A stretch of DNA of 64,000 bases from positions 42,295,468 to 42,359,467 of the forward strand of contig OU744735.1 in the NCBI GenBank assembly GCA_916613615.1, in the 5' to 3' direction. The notes under the pieces were generated by a model that saw nothing but the letters and a program-made list of their open reading frames with translations, had not been told where the DNA came from and did not search any database. A program made the translations under genes and the position numbers. Below are positions 31,563-41,888 of the stretch, one piece after another. Source of the DNA: Steromphala cineraria. Lineage: Eukaryota > Mollusca > Gastropoda > Trochida > Trochidae. How positions within the stretch are numbered: the first letter of the stretch is position 1; the number at the start of each line of letters is the position of its first letter.

Positions 31563-33597
31563 TTACACAACTGGTAGATCAGGGAGATCTGTTTCTTCTG
31601 TCGCTTGATCCTGAACTTCAGGAGCCTCCTGCTTTATTAGTACTGTAGTGAGTGTAGTGACGTCCCTCTTTGATTCAGTCAGTTTGTACTTCAACATCTT
31701 GTTCAGAAAAATGAGTTTATCGACTGAGTCAGGATCCAAGGAGGCTCGGAGTTTGGTGACAGTGCCACCAGCAGTAGAGAAAACCCGCTCAGAGGGTACT
31801 GACGTGCCAGGAAGTGCCAGGTACCGCCTGGCAAGCTTGGCAAGATTTGGAAAATTATCAGAGTTAACTTTCCACCAAGAAAGTGGGTCCGTTTTGGTCG
31901 AAACTGGCTTCTCGTTTGAATAGAGTGTGATTTCCTCTTCAGTGGACTGAGGTACCACAACCTGACACTCACTCTCAAAGAATGCCCCTAATAGGAACGA
32001 CATGTCGTCCTGGGACAGCTTTGACCTCCTTAAGGATTGCGAATCGGTGTCTAGATCCCCTGTCGTCTCCGGATCACTCTCACCATCGTTGGAAGTCTGC
32101 TGCGTACATGTCACGCCACCGTCACATCTCTGCTTAACCTCTTCGTCGACGAGCGACTGCTCCTCGACAGTAAGGAAGGGCAAAGACCTGTATCCAGGAA
32201 GGTGCATACCATCGCAAGGGAGTGACATGCCTCATTGGACTTGAGTTGAAATCGCTTTTTCAAATCAGTCGAAACAAAGTTTTGAAAGCGGCAACGGCAG
32301 TGGTGTCAGCGTCAGAAACCTGCAGGTGATGGGTCAGAAGACTGTATACGATGGGGTATACGCCACTCACGGTGGGATACTCCTCTGAGCACATTACTCG
32401 AGTTGCCATATAGAGTGGCTTCAGAACAGGGATCATCCCCTCAATGATCCGCCACTGATCGTCAGTCATGTCAAGTACACGTGCATCACACGTTTTGGTG
32501 ACATTTGAGTCGTGTAGAACAGCATAGACAGGCAGGCGTTGTTGTTTCAACCGTTCAACATGTCGAAAGTAGAATTCCAACGTGTAGTGCAATCAATCAT
32601 CAAATTGTTTTCCGGCAAGTTCATTTGTTTCTGTCTGATGTGTAATTCATTGTTAGCAACAACTGATCTCCGAAAGTGTACAACAAGTTTCTTGGCTGCC
32701 GCGATAGTTTTCGTTATGGCGTTATTCGAATCAAATGCGCCCCTTATTGACAACTGGAGGGTGTGTCCGAAACAACGCACTTGCGGCCAAGACAGATGTT
32801 GCACACAAGACACCATGTTGGAAGCATTATCAGTGACTATTGCCCCTATTGATTTACTGTTTATTTGAAATTTGTCAGTAATTGATTTAATTTGTGTTTT
32901 CACCAGTGTGACGTTCAGTCAGATGTCTTGTAGAAAGAACGCAGTTCTGATACCGCCAGTCCCTTCTGTTGCGAGACTTGTCCAGTGGTCATTCGTCAGG
33001 GCAATTCCAGTCTGGGACTTTAATATGTCTTTCAGGCAACTGGCATGCTGGTCATATGACAGTGACACGTAGTTGGCGATTGTTTTTGCACATGGCACTT
33101 GGAATGAGGGATTCAATTCATTACACAAATCTTTGAAACCGCCCCCCTCCACAATGCTAAGTGGCGGCAAATCACGTGCACACATTAAAGCTAGTTATTG
33201 AGAACATCTTTGATATTTGTCTCGCGACATTGTCTTGGCTGCGAGCATGGAGTTAATGGAAGACTGCCGCATGGGCACGTTAGCAGATTCTGTTTTGATC
33301 GAGTGGTGTTTGAATATAAAGTGATTTTTCATCGTACCCGTGCTTCCACCGGTATGTGAAAGCTCTGTGGCACACAGGTTGCACTTAACTTTTACTTTCC
33401 CATCGATTTGCGAAAAGAATTTCCAAACCTCTGAACGTTTACTGCTATTGGCCGCCATTTTCAAAAGTCACCGCGGATCTACACTTTGCTACCACGTGAT
33501 TAATCGTTTAATCGTTTACCGTTTACATGAATCTGTAAACGTTGATTCAGTTATCAGAAAAACGATACCGTGTATACATGTAATCGTCCCAGCCCTA
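31563..33597 (-). pseudogene. hAT/ZBED transposase, decayed
   Basis: Minus strand. The start at 33464 (MKMAANSSKRSEVWKFF) leads into a BED zinc finger (C-x2-C in VKCNLCATEL, H-x4-H in NHFIFKHH). An in-frame stop (33195-33197) precedes 'PPLSIVEGGGFKDLC' and 'IALTNDHWTSLATEG' (catalytic-core W). A second in-frame stop (32919) precedes 'SIGAIVTDNASNMVSCV' and 'RCFGHTLQLSIRG', then 'DCTTRWNSTFDML'. A frameshift near 32560 leads to 'ERLKQQRLPVYAVLHDS' and 'QWRIIEGMIPVLKPL', and another near 32240 to the C-terminal dimerisation region 'NFPNLAKLARRYLALPGTS' with VPSERVFSTAG. All expected hAT blocks are present and nothing is translatable end to end. The 5' terminus is TAGGGCTGGGACG, read from 33597. 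Confidence 0.92.
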
Positions 33598-33599
33598 CA

Positions 33600-33850
33600 T
33601 GCTAGCTTCATCAAACTTCATACACAAGTCAACCATGATCCCTAGTTGTGCCTTTTGAGGGTTAGAACTATTTCTGAATTTTCATTTTAGCGATTTCCAT
33701 GGAAACGTGACTAAAAAGAGACTCTTTGAGGAAGTCCTTTGTCCGGAGCATTTCTCCCCAACTATACATGCTAGCTTCACCAAACTTCATACACTTATCA
33801 ACCATGATCCCTAGATGTGCCTTTTGAGGGTAAGACCATCACATCATTTT
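33600..33850 (+). repeat. Minisatellite array (about 172 bp unit), left part
   Basis: Unit landmarks: CCATGGAAAC, CCGGAGCAT, ATGCTAGCTTCACCAAAC and 'ATCCCTAGATGTGCCTTTTG'. It continues at 35437-36120 after the pearl insertion. The order CCGGAGCA..TCACCAAACTT..TAGATGTGCCTTTTG is shared at low identity with the reverse complement of the array at 21-22.5 kb, so the two minisatellites are relatives. Confidence 0.8.
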
Positions 33851-35436
33851 TAGCTCATCTGGCCTGTAAGGCCCGATGGGCTAATGGCATGGCATGGTGT
33901 CCGGCGTCCGTCCGTCCGTCCGTCCATCCGTCCGTCCATCCGTCCGTAAACTTTGTGGAATTTCGCCTTCTTCTCCAGAACCATAAGGCCTAGAAATCTA
34001 AAACTTTGTGTACAGACTCCTTGACTAGTGAGGATTAAAAATTGTAGCTTTGGTGGCCCTGTGACCCCTAATAAGGGCCACAGGGGCCACGCCCTTAAAA
34101 CCTATTTTCATCTTCTTCTCCAGAACCATAAGGCCTAGAAATCTAAAACTTTGTGTACAGACTCCTTGACTAGTGAGGATTATAAATTGTAGCTTTGGTG
34201 GCCCTGTGACCCCTAATAAGGGCCACAGGGGCCATGCCCTAAAAACCTATATTCATCTTCTTCCCTAGAACCATGAGGCCTAGAAAGCTGAAACTTTGTG
34301 TACAATCTCATTGACTAGTGAGGATTATAAATTGTAGCTTTAGTGGCCCTGTGACCCCTAATAAGGGCCACAGGGGCCACGCCCTAAAAACCTATTTTCA
34401 TCTTCTTCTCCAGAACCATGAGGCCTAGAAAGCTGAAACTTTGTGTACAATCTCATTCACTAGTGAGGATTATAAATTGTAGCTTTGGTGGTCCTGTGAC
34501 CCCTAATAAGGGTCACAGGGGCCATGCCCTAAAAACCTATTTTCATCTTCTTCTCCAGAACCATGAGGCCTAGAAAGCTGAAACTTTGTGTACAGCCCCC
34601 TTGACTAGTGACGATTATAAATTGTAGCTTTGGTGGCCCTGTGACCCTTAATAAGGGCCACAGGGGCCACGTCCTAAAAACCTATATTCATCTTCTTCCC
34701 TAGAACCATGAGGCCTAGAAAGCTGAAACTTTGTGTACAATCTCATTGACTAGTGAGGATTATAAATTGTAGCTTTAGTGGCCCTGTGACCCCTAATAAG
34801 GGCCACAGGGGCCACGCCCTAAAAACCTATTTTCATCTTCTTCTCCAGAACCATGAGGCCTAGAAAGCTGAAACTTTGTGTACAATCTCATTCACTAGTG
34901 AGGATTATAAATTGTAGCTTTGGTGGTCCTGTGACCCCTAATAAGGGTCACAGGGGCCATGCCCTAAAAACCTATTTTCATCTTCTTCTCCAGAACCACG
35001 AGGCTTAGAAAGCTGAAACTTTGTGTACAGACCCCTTGACTAGTAAGGATTATAAATTGTAGCTTTGGTGGCTCTGTGACCCCTAATAAGGGCCACAGGG
35101 GCCACGCCCTAAAAACTTATTTTGATCTTCGTCCCCAGAACCATGAGGCCTAGAAAGCTGAAATTGTGTGTACAGACTCCTTGACTAGTGAGGATTATAA
35201 ATTGTAGCTTTGGTGGTCCTGTGACCCCTAATAAGGGTCACAGGGGCCACGCCCTAAAAACCTATTTTCATCTTCTTCTCTAGAACCATGAGGCCTAGAA
35301 AGCTGAAATTGTGTGTACAGACTCCTTGACTGATGAGGATTATGAATTGTAGCTTTGGTGGTCCTGTGACCCCTAATATATATAAAGCATAATTGATAAT
35401 GAAGCCTGATGAGCTACAGAGCCTATGGCTCTATTT
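33847..35436 (-). mobile_element. Pearl-like element, copy 2
   Basis: Reverse orientation: TTTTTAGCTCATCTGGCCTG, a CCGT microsatellite at 33905-33952, then ten 145 bp units (TTTGTGTACA at 34005, 34150, 34295, 34440, 34585, 34730, 34875, 35020, 35165, 35310), ending TGAAGCCTGATGAGCTACAG with the AGCC..GGCT hairpin. Variants recur every third unit, giving a 435 bp higher-order repeat (for example TTCTTCCCTAG at both about 34258 and 34693). It is inserted into the 172 bp array. Confidence 0.9.
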
Positions 35437-36120
35437 TTATTTTTTGTGGTTTCCATGGAAACATGACTAAACACTGACTCTTTGACCAAGTCTTTTGTCC
35501 GGATCATATCTCCCAAACTATTCATGCTAGCTTCACCAAACTTCATACACTTATCAACCATGATCCCTAGATGTGCCTTTTGAGGGTTAGACCAACAACT
35601 TATTTTTATTTTGTACGGTTTTCCATGGAAACATGACTAAAACAGTGACTCTATGACCATGTTTTTTGCCCGGAGCATATCTCAAAAACTATACATGCTA
35701 TAGGTTCACAAAACTTCATAAATGTATCAATCAAGATCCCTACATGTACCTTTTGAAGGTAAGACCAACAAATTATTGATTTTTTTTGTGCGGTTTCCAT
35801 GGAAACAAGACTTAAACAGTGACTCTATATGTCAATCGTGATTGCTGGATATGCCTTGTGAGAGTTAAACAATATATATATGGATTTTCTTCTCTGTGGT
35901 TTCTTTGGAAAACATAACTTACAAAGTGACTCAACAAAAATAATTTTGCCCTCGGTGCATCTCGTAGAATATTCATGATAACTACCTCAAATTTGAAACA
36001 AAGATCAACCATTATCCCTAGATGTACCCTTTTAATTGTAAAACCTGTTAATGAATTTGGTATTGGGGTTTCAGTGGAAAGAAGACTTACACAATGACTT
36101 ACTGTATACTCAACTATTAT
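35437..36120 (+). repeat. Minisatellite array (about 172 bp unit), right part
   Basis: CCATGGAAAC at 35453, 35623 and 35797 gives periods of 170-174 bp. Units after 35900 are strongly diverged. It is the other half of the array interrupted by pearl copy 2. Confidence 0.8.
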
Positions 36121-36169
36121 ACAACTTTAACCAATATTAATCCGTTTTACTATTTGAAATTCTTTGAAC

Positions 36170-36340
36170 AAAGTGGGGAGCGGGGGTATGTGAGCTTTGC
36201 TCGCTTCTTCACTTGTTACTAACTGTATCTCATTCCACCAGCGCTCGTTGATATATATATAAAGACACCCCCACCAATTCTCTTTCTTGTTTTTCCAAAT
36301 CCCAGTCGAGTCGAATCGGACTTCCAAAACCGCTTACCTC
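36170..36340 (-). pseudogene. LINE endonuclease fragment (minus)
   Basis: The minus strand reads 'EVSGFGSPIRLDWDLEKQ', then after a shift GGGVFIYI, and after the TATATATA tract 'NERWWNEIQLVTSEE'. This is the RxDR..GKKxGGGxxxYI segment of LINE AP endonucleases. It is short and broken by microsatellite slippage. Confidence 0.6.
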
Positions 36341-36625
36341 AATATCTGTTGTCAACTGAGTCATTCAGCCATGTCTCAGTAAAACATTCCATGCAACTCT
36401 CGCGAAATTCAAAGATGTATACATTTCATATTGTTAATCATGATCATGCAATTACTTCATATTTCAGCATTCTCTTTCAAATTTAATGATTGGGGAAAAG
36501 GGGATTTGAGGAATATGATGTTTCTTTAGTTGCCACTGTTTTTTTTCTAGGTCCAGATGCTCTCTAATGAGAGCCACTTCCTCTCGTCGAAGAAGCAAAC
36601 TCCTGCTTGATGTTAAGGATCTCCT

Positions 36626-36987
36626 TTAAAGGAGCAGAAGCACGTTTTTTGAAAATTTTATATTTTAAATTTTTCACTGATAATTGTACCTAAAAGCTAA
36701 ATGTATTATTTTGATCGTGTCAAAAATCTCATAACACAAATCAATCATCCATAGTCAGAGGAAAACGTATAAAGATTCACATAAAATCCATTGGCGGCCA
36801 TTTTGTGTGAACACCTTTTATTCAGTTTGTGTTAGAAAAAGGAACCGCATGGCTAAACATTACATTATATATCTAAATTATTGCTGCTTCATTTAGTTTC
36901 GATACATTGTCTTTCAATTGGAACCATTAATTTTCGTTTTCCTGACATCAATTATATTCCCCCTAAAACGTGCTACTGCCCCTTTAA
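36626..36987. mobile_element. MITE family M2, copy 1
   Basis: The ends are TTTAAAGGAGCAGAAGCACG and CGTGCTACTGCCCCTTTAA, so the TIR is AAAGGGGCAGTAGCACGTTT. TTAA at both edges may be the duplicated target. The interior holds GGCGGCCATTTTGTGTGAAC. Other copies are at 50809-51173 and 53104-53451. Confidence 0.88.
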
Positions 36988-37092
36988 CATTCCCCGCTTC
37001 TCCATCTTCCGATGTCTAGAAGTGATGACACATGTGGCGGACATTTGTCTTGTTTGTTAATGCTAAACATAGACAATTAAGACGTAATAAAC

Positions 37093-37330
37093 TGTAACGG
37101 TTTAGGGGGTAAAAGAAGCTAAATAACTGGCTTAGGTAGCATGTTATTGGGTAATTGGATCTCTCACTTTTACCCTATTCCCTACAGTATATAGACTTAT
37201 CAAATAGTTAATAGAAAATATTTTGACAACAAATAGTTGAAACAATGAACATGAATTGATTAAATATTTTGACAACAAATAGTTGAAACAATGAACATGA
37301 ATTGATTACATTAACATTTATCAATCAATT
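37093..37330 (-). mobile_element. LTR-related fragment
   Basis: The reverse complement matches the last 170 bp of the solo LTR at 21.3-22.2 kb (TGTAACGGTTTAGGGGGTAA, GGATCTCTCACTTTTACC, TAGTTGAAACAATGAAC). It contains its own 46 bp direct duplication (37219-37264 and 37265-37310). The far LTR end is not identified. Confidence 0.6.
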
Positions 37331-37699
37331 ATATCAAATAGTGTCATCATAAGTACATTTATAAATCTACAGACATGTATAAGAAAAACGCCAAATAAAT
37401 ATATTTTATGGATGCTTCAATGAAATATTTACAGAGAGAATCTAAGGTACTTAGGCTTGGTGAGTTGTAACGAGATTGGCGTAAATAATCCTAGCACTCA
37501 ACATTGCGGAATGCTTTATGTGTATCGTATCGACAAAATGAACATCAGTTCCCAAGTACTAATTTTAACCGTTGCTTCTTGGTTGTAGAATTTAAAAACA
37601 CCATAAATACTGTATTGCTCCAAATCACCATAAAGAATTCACTATGTTCGTCAGATGCATTGAAATGAGAGCATGTATTCAATTGTGTCTGTATCTTTC

Positions 37700-37865
37700 A
37701 AATATGATTATAGGCCAAATACATGGTGTAGAAAGGTAGAAATCTGATTGGAGGAAATCCAAGCTAGTTGTGCAAAATGCGACGCCGTTTCAAAAGTCAG
37801 CGTCGGTCATTTCCGTATGCTTCGGCACAATCTAGTTAAAACTAGCTATACGTCCTTTAAGTCTT
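37700..37865. mobile_element. M1-related MITE fragment
   Basis: GGTAGAAATCTGATTGGAGG, GACGCCGTTTCAAAAGTCAG and GGCACAATCTAGTTAAAA are shared with 39250-39400 and in part with 38190-38260. The sequences on its two sides (about 37625-37690 and 37925-37993) are themselves similar (CATTGAAATGAGAGCAT). Confidence 0.6.
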
Positions 37866-38120
37866 ACGTAATAGCTACCGACTGAGACCGACGTGTTCAA
37901 GTTAGATGAACTCTCGCGCACGTGCTTCACTATGTCATTCAGATACATTGAAATGAGAGCATTCATGCAATTCTGTATCTTTCCAATATGCTTTCCTGAC
38001 TTAGAAAACAGTTAGTATCGTCTGCAGGAGAGAGATAAAAGTGAAACCATTGCCTTTCAACGATGGTTACAACTAATGCTCTCCTCTTGTGTAGGGTGCT
38101 AGTATTTGTGATTTAGCATT

Positions 38121-39025
38121 CTCTCTCCACAGAGGCAACTCGGTTATACCTGAATTAGCCTCTGTTCTATTACGGCTAATACACGGGATAGAAAAGTAGA
38201 AATCTGATTGGAGGCAATCGAAGTTAGTTGTGCAATCAGCGACGCCGTTTCAAAAGTGGTCATTCGCAAAAGTTCGGCTATTCCCGTGTGGATCCATCCT
38301 CGATAATCCAGCGCTTTCGTTCCGATAAATCTACACTACAAGCCCTGGAAAACTTTACAAGGTTTTACCTCAAACCAAAGACCACCCTTTGCATCCAAGT
38401 TTATCCAATCAGAAACGAAACGCAGACACTACTTGCGTAAACAACTCGACTAATCAAGTAAGCGTTTTGCTGAGTCATTGCAAAGGGAGAAAATTTGGTT
38501 CGAGGTAAAACCTCATAAAGTTTTCCAGGGCTTGTAGTGTAGATTTATCGGAACGAAAGCGCTGGATAATCGAGGATGGTGTGGATCCGCATCAAAGGGA
38601 GATAACTCTTCCTTCTACAAAACAATCGCTTTTTACCTTCTCATTGGTTTTTATTTGGTGAATTATTAAAATAAAATTTATCATAAAACGAAGAACAATT
38701 TACACAATTATAATACAATATGTTTCTAATGAAAAACCCTATACATATCTGATTTTGAAATAGTTTCCCTCTCTGAGATTCACACTGTTAATGAAAAAGA
38801 AACCTAAAGGCATGATTTTTTTGAAAGTCACTGAGCGACCGTTGAGTATTCCCGAAGTCGTGGACATCCAAAAGGTGTTATCATTGGCTGCAAATAAGGG
38901 AGATATCTCAAGTTACAACTTTTTGCCGCTAGGGCGATCTGCCGGAACCCCAGGATTTTGGCGTAATGGAACAGAGGCTAACTGGGGTATGACTGAGTTG
39001 CCTCTGTGGGGAGAGAATGGTGATT
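38121..39025. mobile_element. M1b element, about 0.9 kb
   Basis: The left end CATTCTCTCTCCACAGAGGC and right end GCCTCTGTGGGGAGAGAATG are inverted repeats that extend inward (TTAGCCTCTGTTCTATTACG). It is a longer relative of MITE M1, with AACTCGGTTATACC replacing the AGATCAAGTCATG segment. It holds a 284 bp fold-back element. The open frame at 38791-39063 lies inside and is not a recognisable gene. Confidence 0.78.
38295..38578. mobile_element. 284 bp fold-back MITE with 9 bp TSD
   Basis: Nearly perfect terminal inverted repeats of about 80 bp begin CATCCTCGATAATCCAGCGC. They are flanked by exact direct repeats GTGTGGATC (38286-38294 and 38579-38587). A 9 bp duplication with long TIRs is the mark of Mutator-like elements (inference). 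It is inserted within the M1b element. Confidence 0.93.
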
Positions 39026-39203
39026 TAGATGTCGGTATTGAGAGCAGACTGTTCCATCTTTAGCTACAAGTTCCTCACTGCTGGTGACAGAGGAGCGAGG
39101 TTTTCCTTCACTGTCAGAATACCCACTGCTTTCGTCAACACTCTTCTCAGACGGAGGGCCAAACTCAACATCTAATCCTCAGAAAACATCATCAGCATCT
39201 CCA

Positions 39204-39420
39204 TTCTCTCGTCACAGAGGCAGCTTAGTCAAACCCGAATAATCCTCTGTTCTTATAGGCCAAATACATTGTGTAAAAAAGGTAGAAATCTGATTTGAGG
39301 TAATCCAAGTTACTTGTCACCAATATGCGACACCGTTTCAAAAGTCAGCCTCGGTCATTTCCGTATGATTCGGCACAATCTAGTTAAAATTAGCTATAGT
39401 CTTCTATTACAGATAGCCAT
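39204..39420. mobile_element. M1b fragment
   Basis: CCATTCTCTCGTCACAGAGG at the left, then the GTAGAAATCTGATTTGAGG and GGCACAATCTAGTTAAAATT segments as at 37.7 kb. The right end is missing. Confidence 0.6.
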
Positions 39421-39660
39421 AGAGGAATCGAAGAGCTCTGATTTAACTTGTCCTTGGTCTCCCAGTGCTTACGTCCAAAATGCAATACACACCTTCAGCA
39501 TTTGACGTTTATGACGTCACTTTAAGATAGTGTTGACGATGGTCAAATGCAAGTGTGTATAAATCTTCATAAGGTAAAAAAATACAATTGTTTTTGCTGT
39601 TTTGGGCTTGTCCAATATCTTTATATCTTATCTGTATTGAAAAAACACATTGTAAATAAA

Positions 39661-40970
39661 AAAATAGAGCCATTGGCTCTGTAGCTCATCAGGCTTCATC
39701 ATCAATTATGCTGTAGAGTGTGGCCAATGATACCCCCTTTGTAGAGGCCACAGGGGCACCAATCATTAAATTAAGTATATATAGGCGACAAGTTTCAGTT
39801 TTCTAGGCCTTATACTTCAGGAGAAGAAGATGAAAATAGATTTGAAGGACGTTCCTGTTGCCTTTATTAGGGGTCACAGGGCCACCAAAGCTTCAATTTA
39901 TAATCCTCACTAGCCAAGGAGTCTGTACACAAAGTTTAAGCTTTCTAGGCCTTATGGTTCTGGAGAAGAAGATGAAAATAGGTTTTTAGGGCGTGGCCCC
40001 TGTGGCCCTTATTAGGGGTCACAGGGCTACCAAAGCTACAATTTATAATCCTCACTAGCCAAGGAGTCTGTACACAAAGTTTCAGCTTTCTAGGCCTCAT
40101 GGTTCTGGAGAAGAAGATGAAAATAGGTTTTTAGGGTGTGGCCCCTGTGGCCCTTATTAGGGATCACAGGGCTACCAAAGCTACAATTTATAATCCTCAC
40201 TAGCCAAGGAGTCTGTACACAAAGATTCAGCTTTCTAGGCCTTATGGTTCTGGAGAAGAAGATGAAAATAGGTTTTTAGGGTGTGGCCCCTGTGGCCCTT
40301 ATTAGGGGTCACAGGGCCACCAAAGCTACAATTTATAATCCTCACTAGCCAAGGAGTCTGTACACAAAGTTTCAGCTTTCTAGGCCTTATGGTTCTGGAG
40401 AAGAAGATGAAAATAGGTTTTTAGGGTGTGGCCCCTGTGGCCCTTATTAGGGATCACAGGGCTACCAAAGCTACAATTTATAATCCTCACTAGCCAAGGA
40501 GTCTGTACACAAAGATTCAGCTTTCTAGGCCTTATGCTTCTGGAGAAGAAGATGAAAATAGGTTTTTAGGGTGTGGCCCCTGTGGCCCTTATTAGGGGTC
40601 ACAGGGCTACCAAAGCTACAATTTATAATCCTCACTAGCCAAGGAGTCTGTACACAAGGTTTCAGCTTTCTAGGCCTTATGGTTCTGGAGAAGAAGATGA
40701 AAATAGGATTTTAGGGTGTGGCCCCTGTGGCCCTTATTAGGGGTCACAGGGCCACCAAAGCTACAATTTATAATCCTCACTAGCTAAGGAGTCTGTACAC
40801 AAAGTTTCAGCTTTCTAGGCCTTATGCTTCTGGAGAAGAAGTCGAAATTCCACAAAGTTTACGGACGGATGGACGGATGGACGGACGGATGGACGGACGG
40901 ACGGACGGACGCCGGACACCATGCCATGCCATAAGCCCATCGGGCCTTACAGGCCAGATGAGCTAAAAAT
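39661..40970 (+). mobile_element. Pearl-like element, copy 3
   Basis: It begins AATAGAGCCATTGGCTCTGT, has seven well-conserved 145 bp units (GTCTGTACAC at 39921, 40066, 40211, 40356, 40501, 40646, 40791), a GGAC/GGAT microsatellite at 40861-40912, and ends GGCCAGATGAGCTAAAAAT. Diagnostic variants (GGGATCACAGGGCTACC, AAAGATTCAG) recur every 290 bp, a dimeric higher-order repeat. It is the most homogeneous copy in the window. Confidence 0.92.
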
Positions 40971-41885
40971 TAGGAACTATGGCAATTCTTCAAAAGTTAG
41001 TATCCATGGACAGTATTTGTCAACTTTCAATGGTATCTCACGGTTTTATAGTCTGACTTTTGATGTTTTTAATGTGTTCTTTCTACAGTGGTGATGATCG
41101 TCATTCATTATGAGCATTTGTTTGAAATTTGTGTCACGTGACTTGGCACCAATGGCAAAGTCTCACGATTTTCACCTTTTTTCATTTTTTCCTTCAAAGC
41201 ATGAACATTTGTTCTTTACAAGTTTAAATGCACAAAATTAGGGGTTATTTGCTCTTATTGCGATGATTACTATCAATGTGCATATACAATGATTTTGTAT
41301 GACTTCAGATCAAAAGTGATAACTTTCTTTTGCCGATGAGTTTATATTACTTTTCAAAATCGTGATTCATCATTAACATGCAGTTACATTGTAAGGATTA
41401 TGTGTGTGTGTGTACATCAAAACGAATGCTGCGATGGTTGGGCTAGCTCTTATGCCGACATAACAGTTATTGTGTATGTCATGTTTATTACCCACGTGGT
41501 CAACGTACATGCAGTTGCATATAAATCCTGTACGTCACACGAGTGTCGTATCGCTTTGACCTGTGTCGTAACCATTTGACCCGTAATTCTAACGATTTGA
41601 TTGGATAACCGTTGACCTTCAATGAGGTCACGTTGTGACGGAACTTCTTTTTCATTCGTAACAAACACGTGCATTCATTCATTTTACAACTTTTACTACG
41701 TCATTTTCATAGGGTATTACATCTCGCATGAACGATAGCACTTAAACTTATTACAACAACAGCTAGAATTTCAATATTTACACAACAAAAACAAAGTTAT
41801 ACACATTTAGAACAAATTCAAAGTATTTTACGTTTTTTGGGAAAATAAATAAATTTCTAAAAGTTCGTCTGCTTTGTTTTCTGTG
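40971..41885. other. No recognisable feature
   Basis: The stretch upstream of the Crypton-like gene. 'GTGATAACTTTCTTTTGCCG' at 41318 also occurs at about 19793, the only link found. No terminal repeats of the Crypton-like element are visible. Confidence 0.4.
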
Positions 41886-41888
41886 AGA

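Noticed and set aside
31648..32868. Plus-strand frames opposite the hAT transposase
   Set aside because: Antisense shadows of the clearly homologous minus-strand coding sequence.
38791..39063. 90-codon frame
   Set aside because: Lies in the M1b element and includes its TIR; no recognisable domain.
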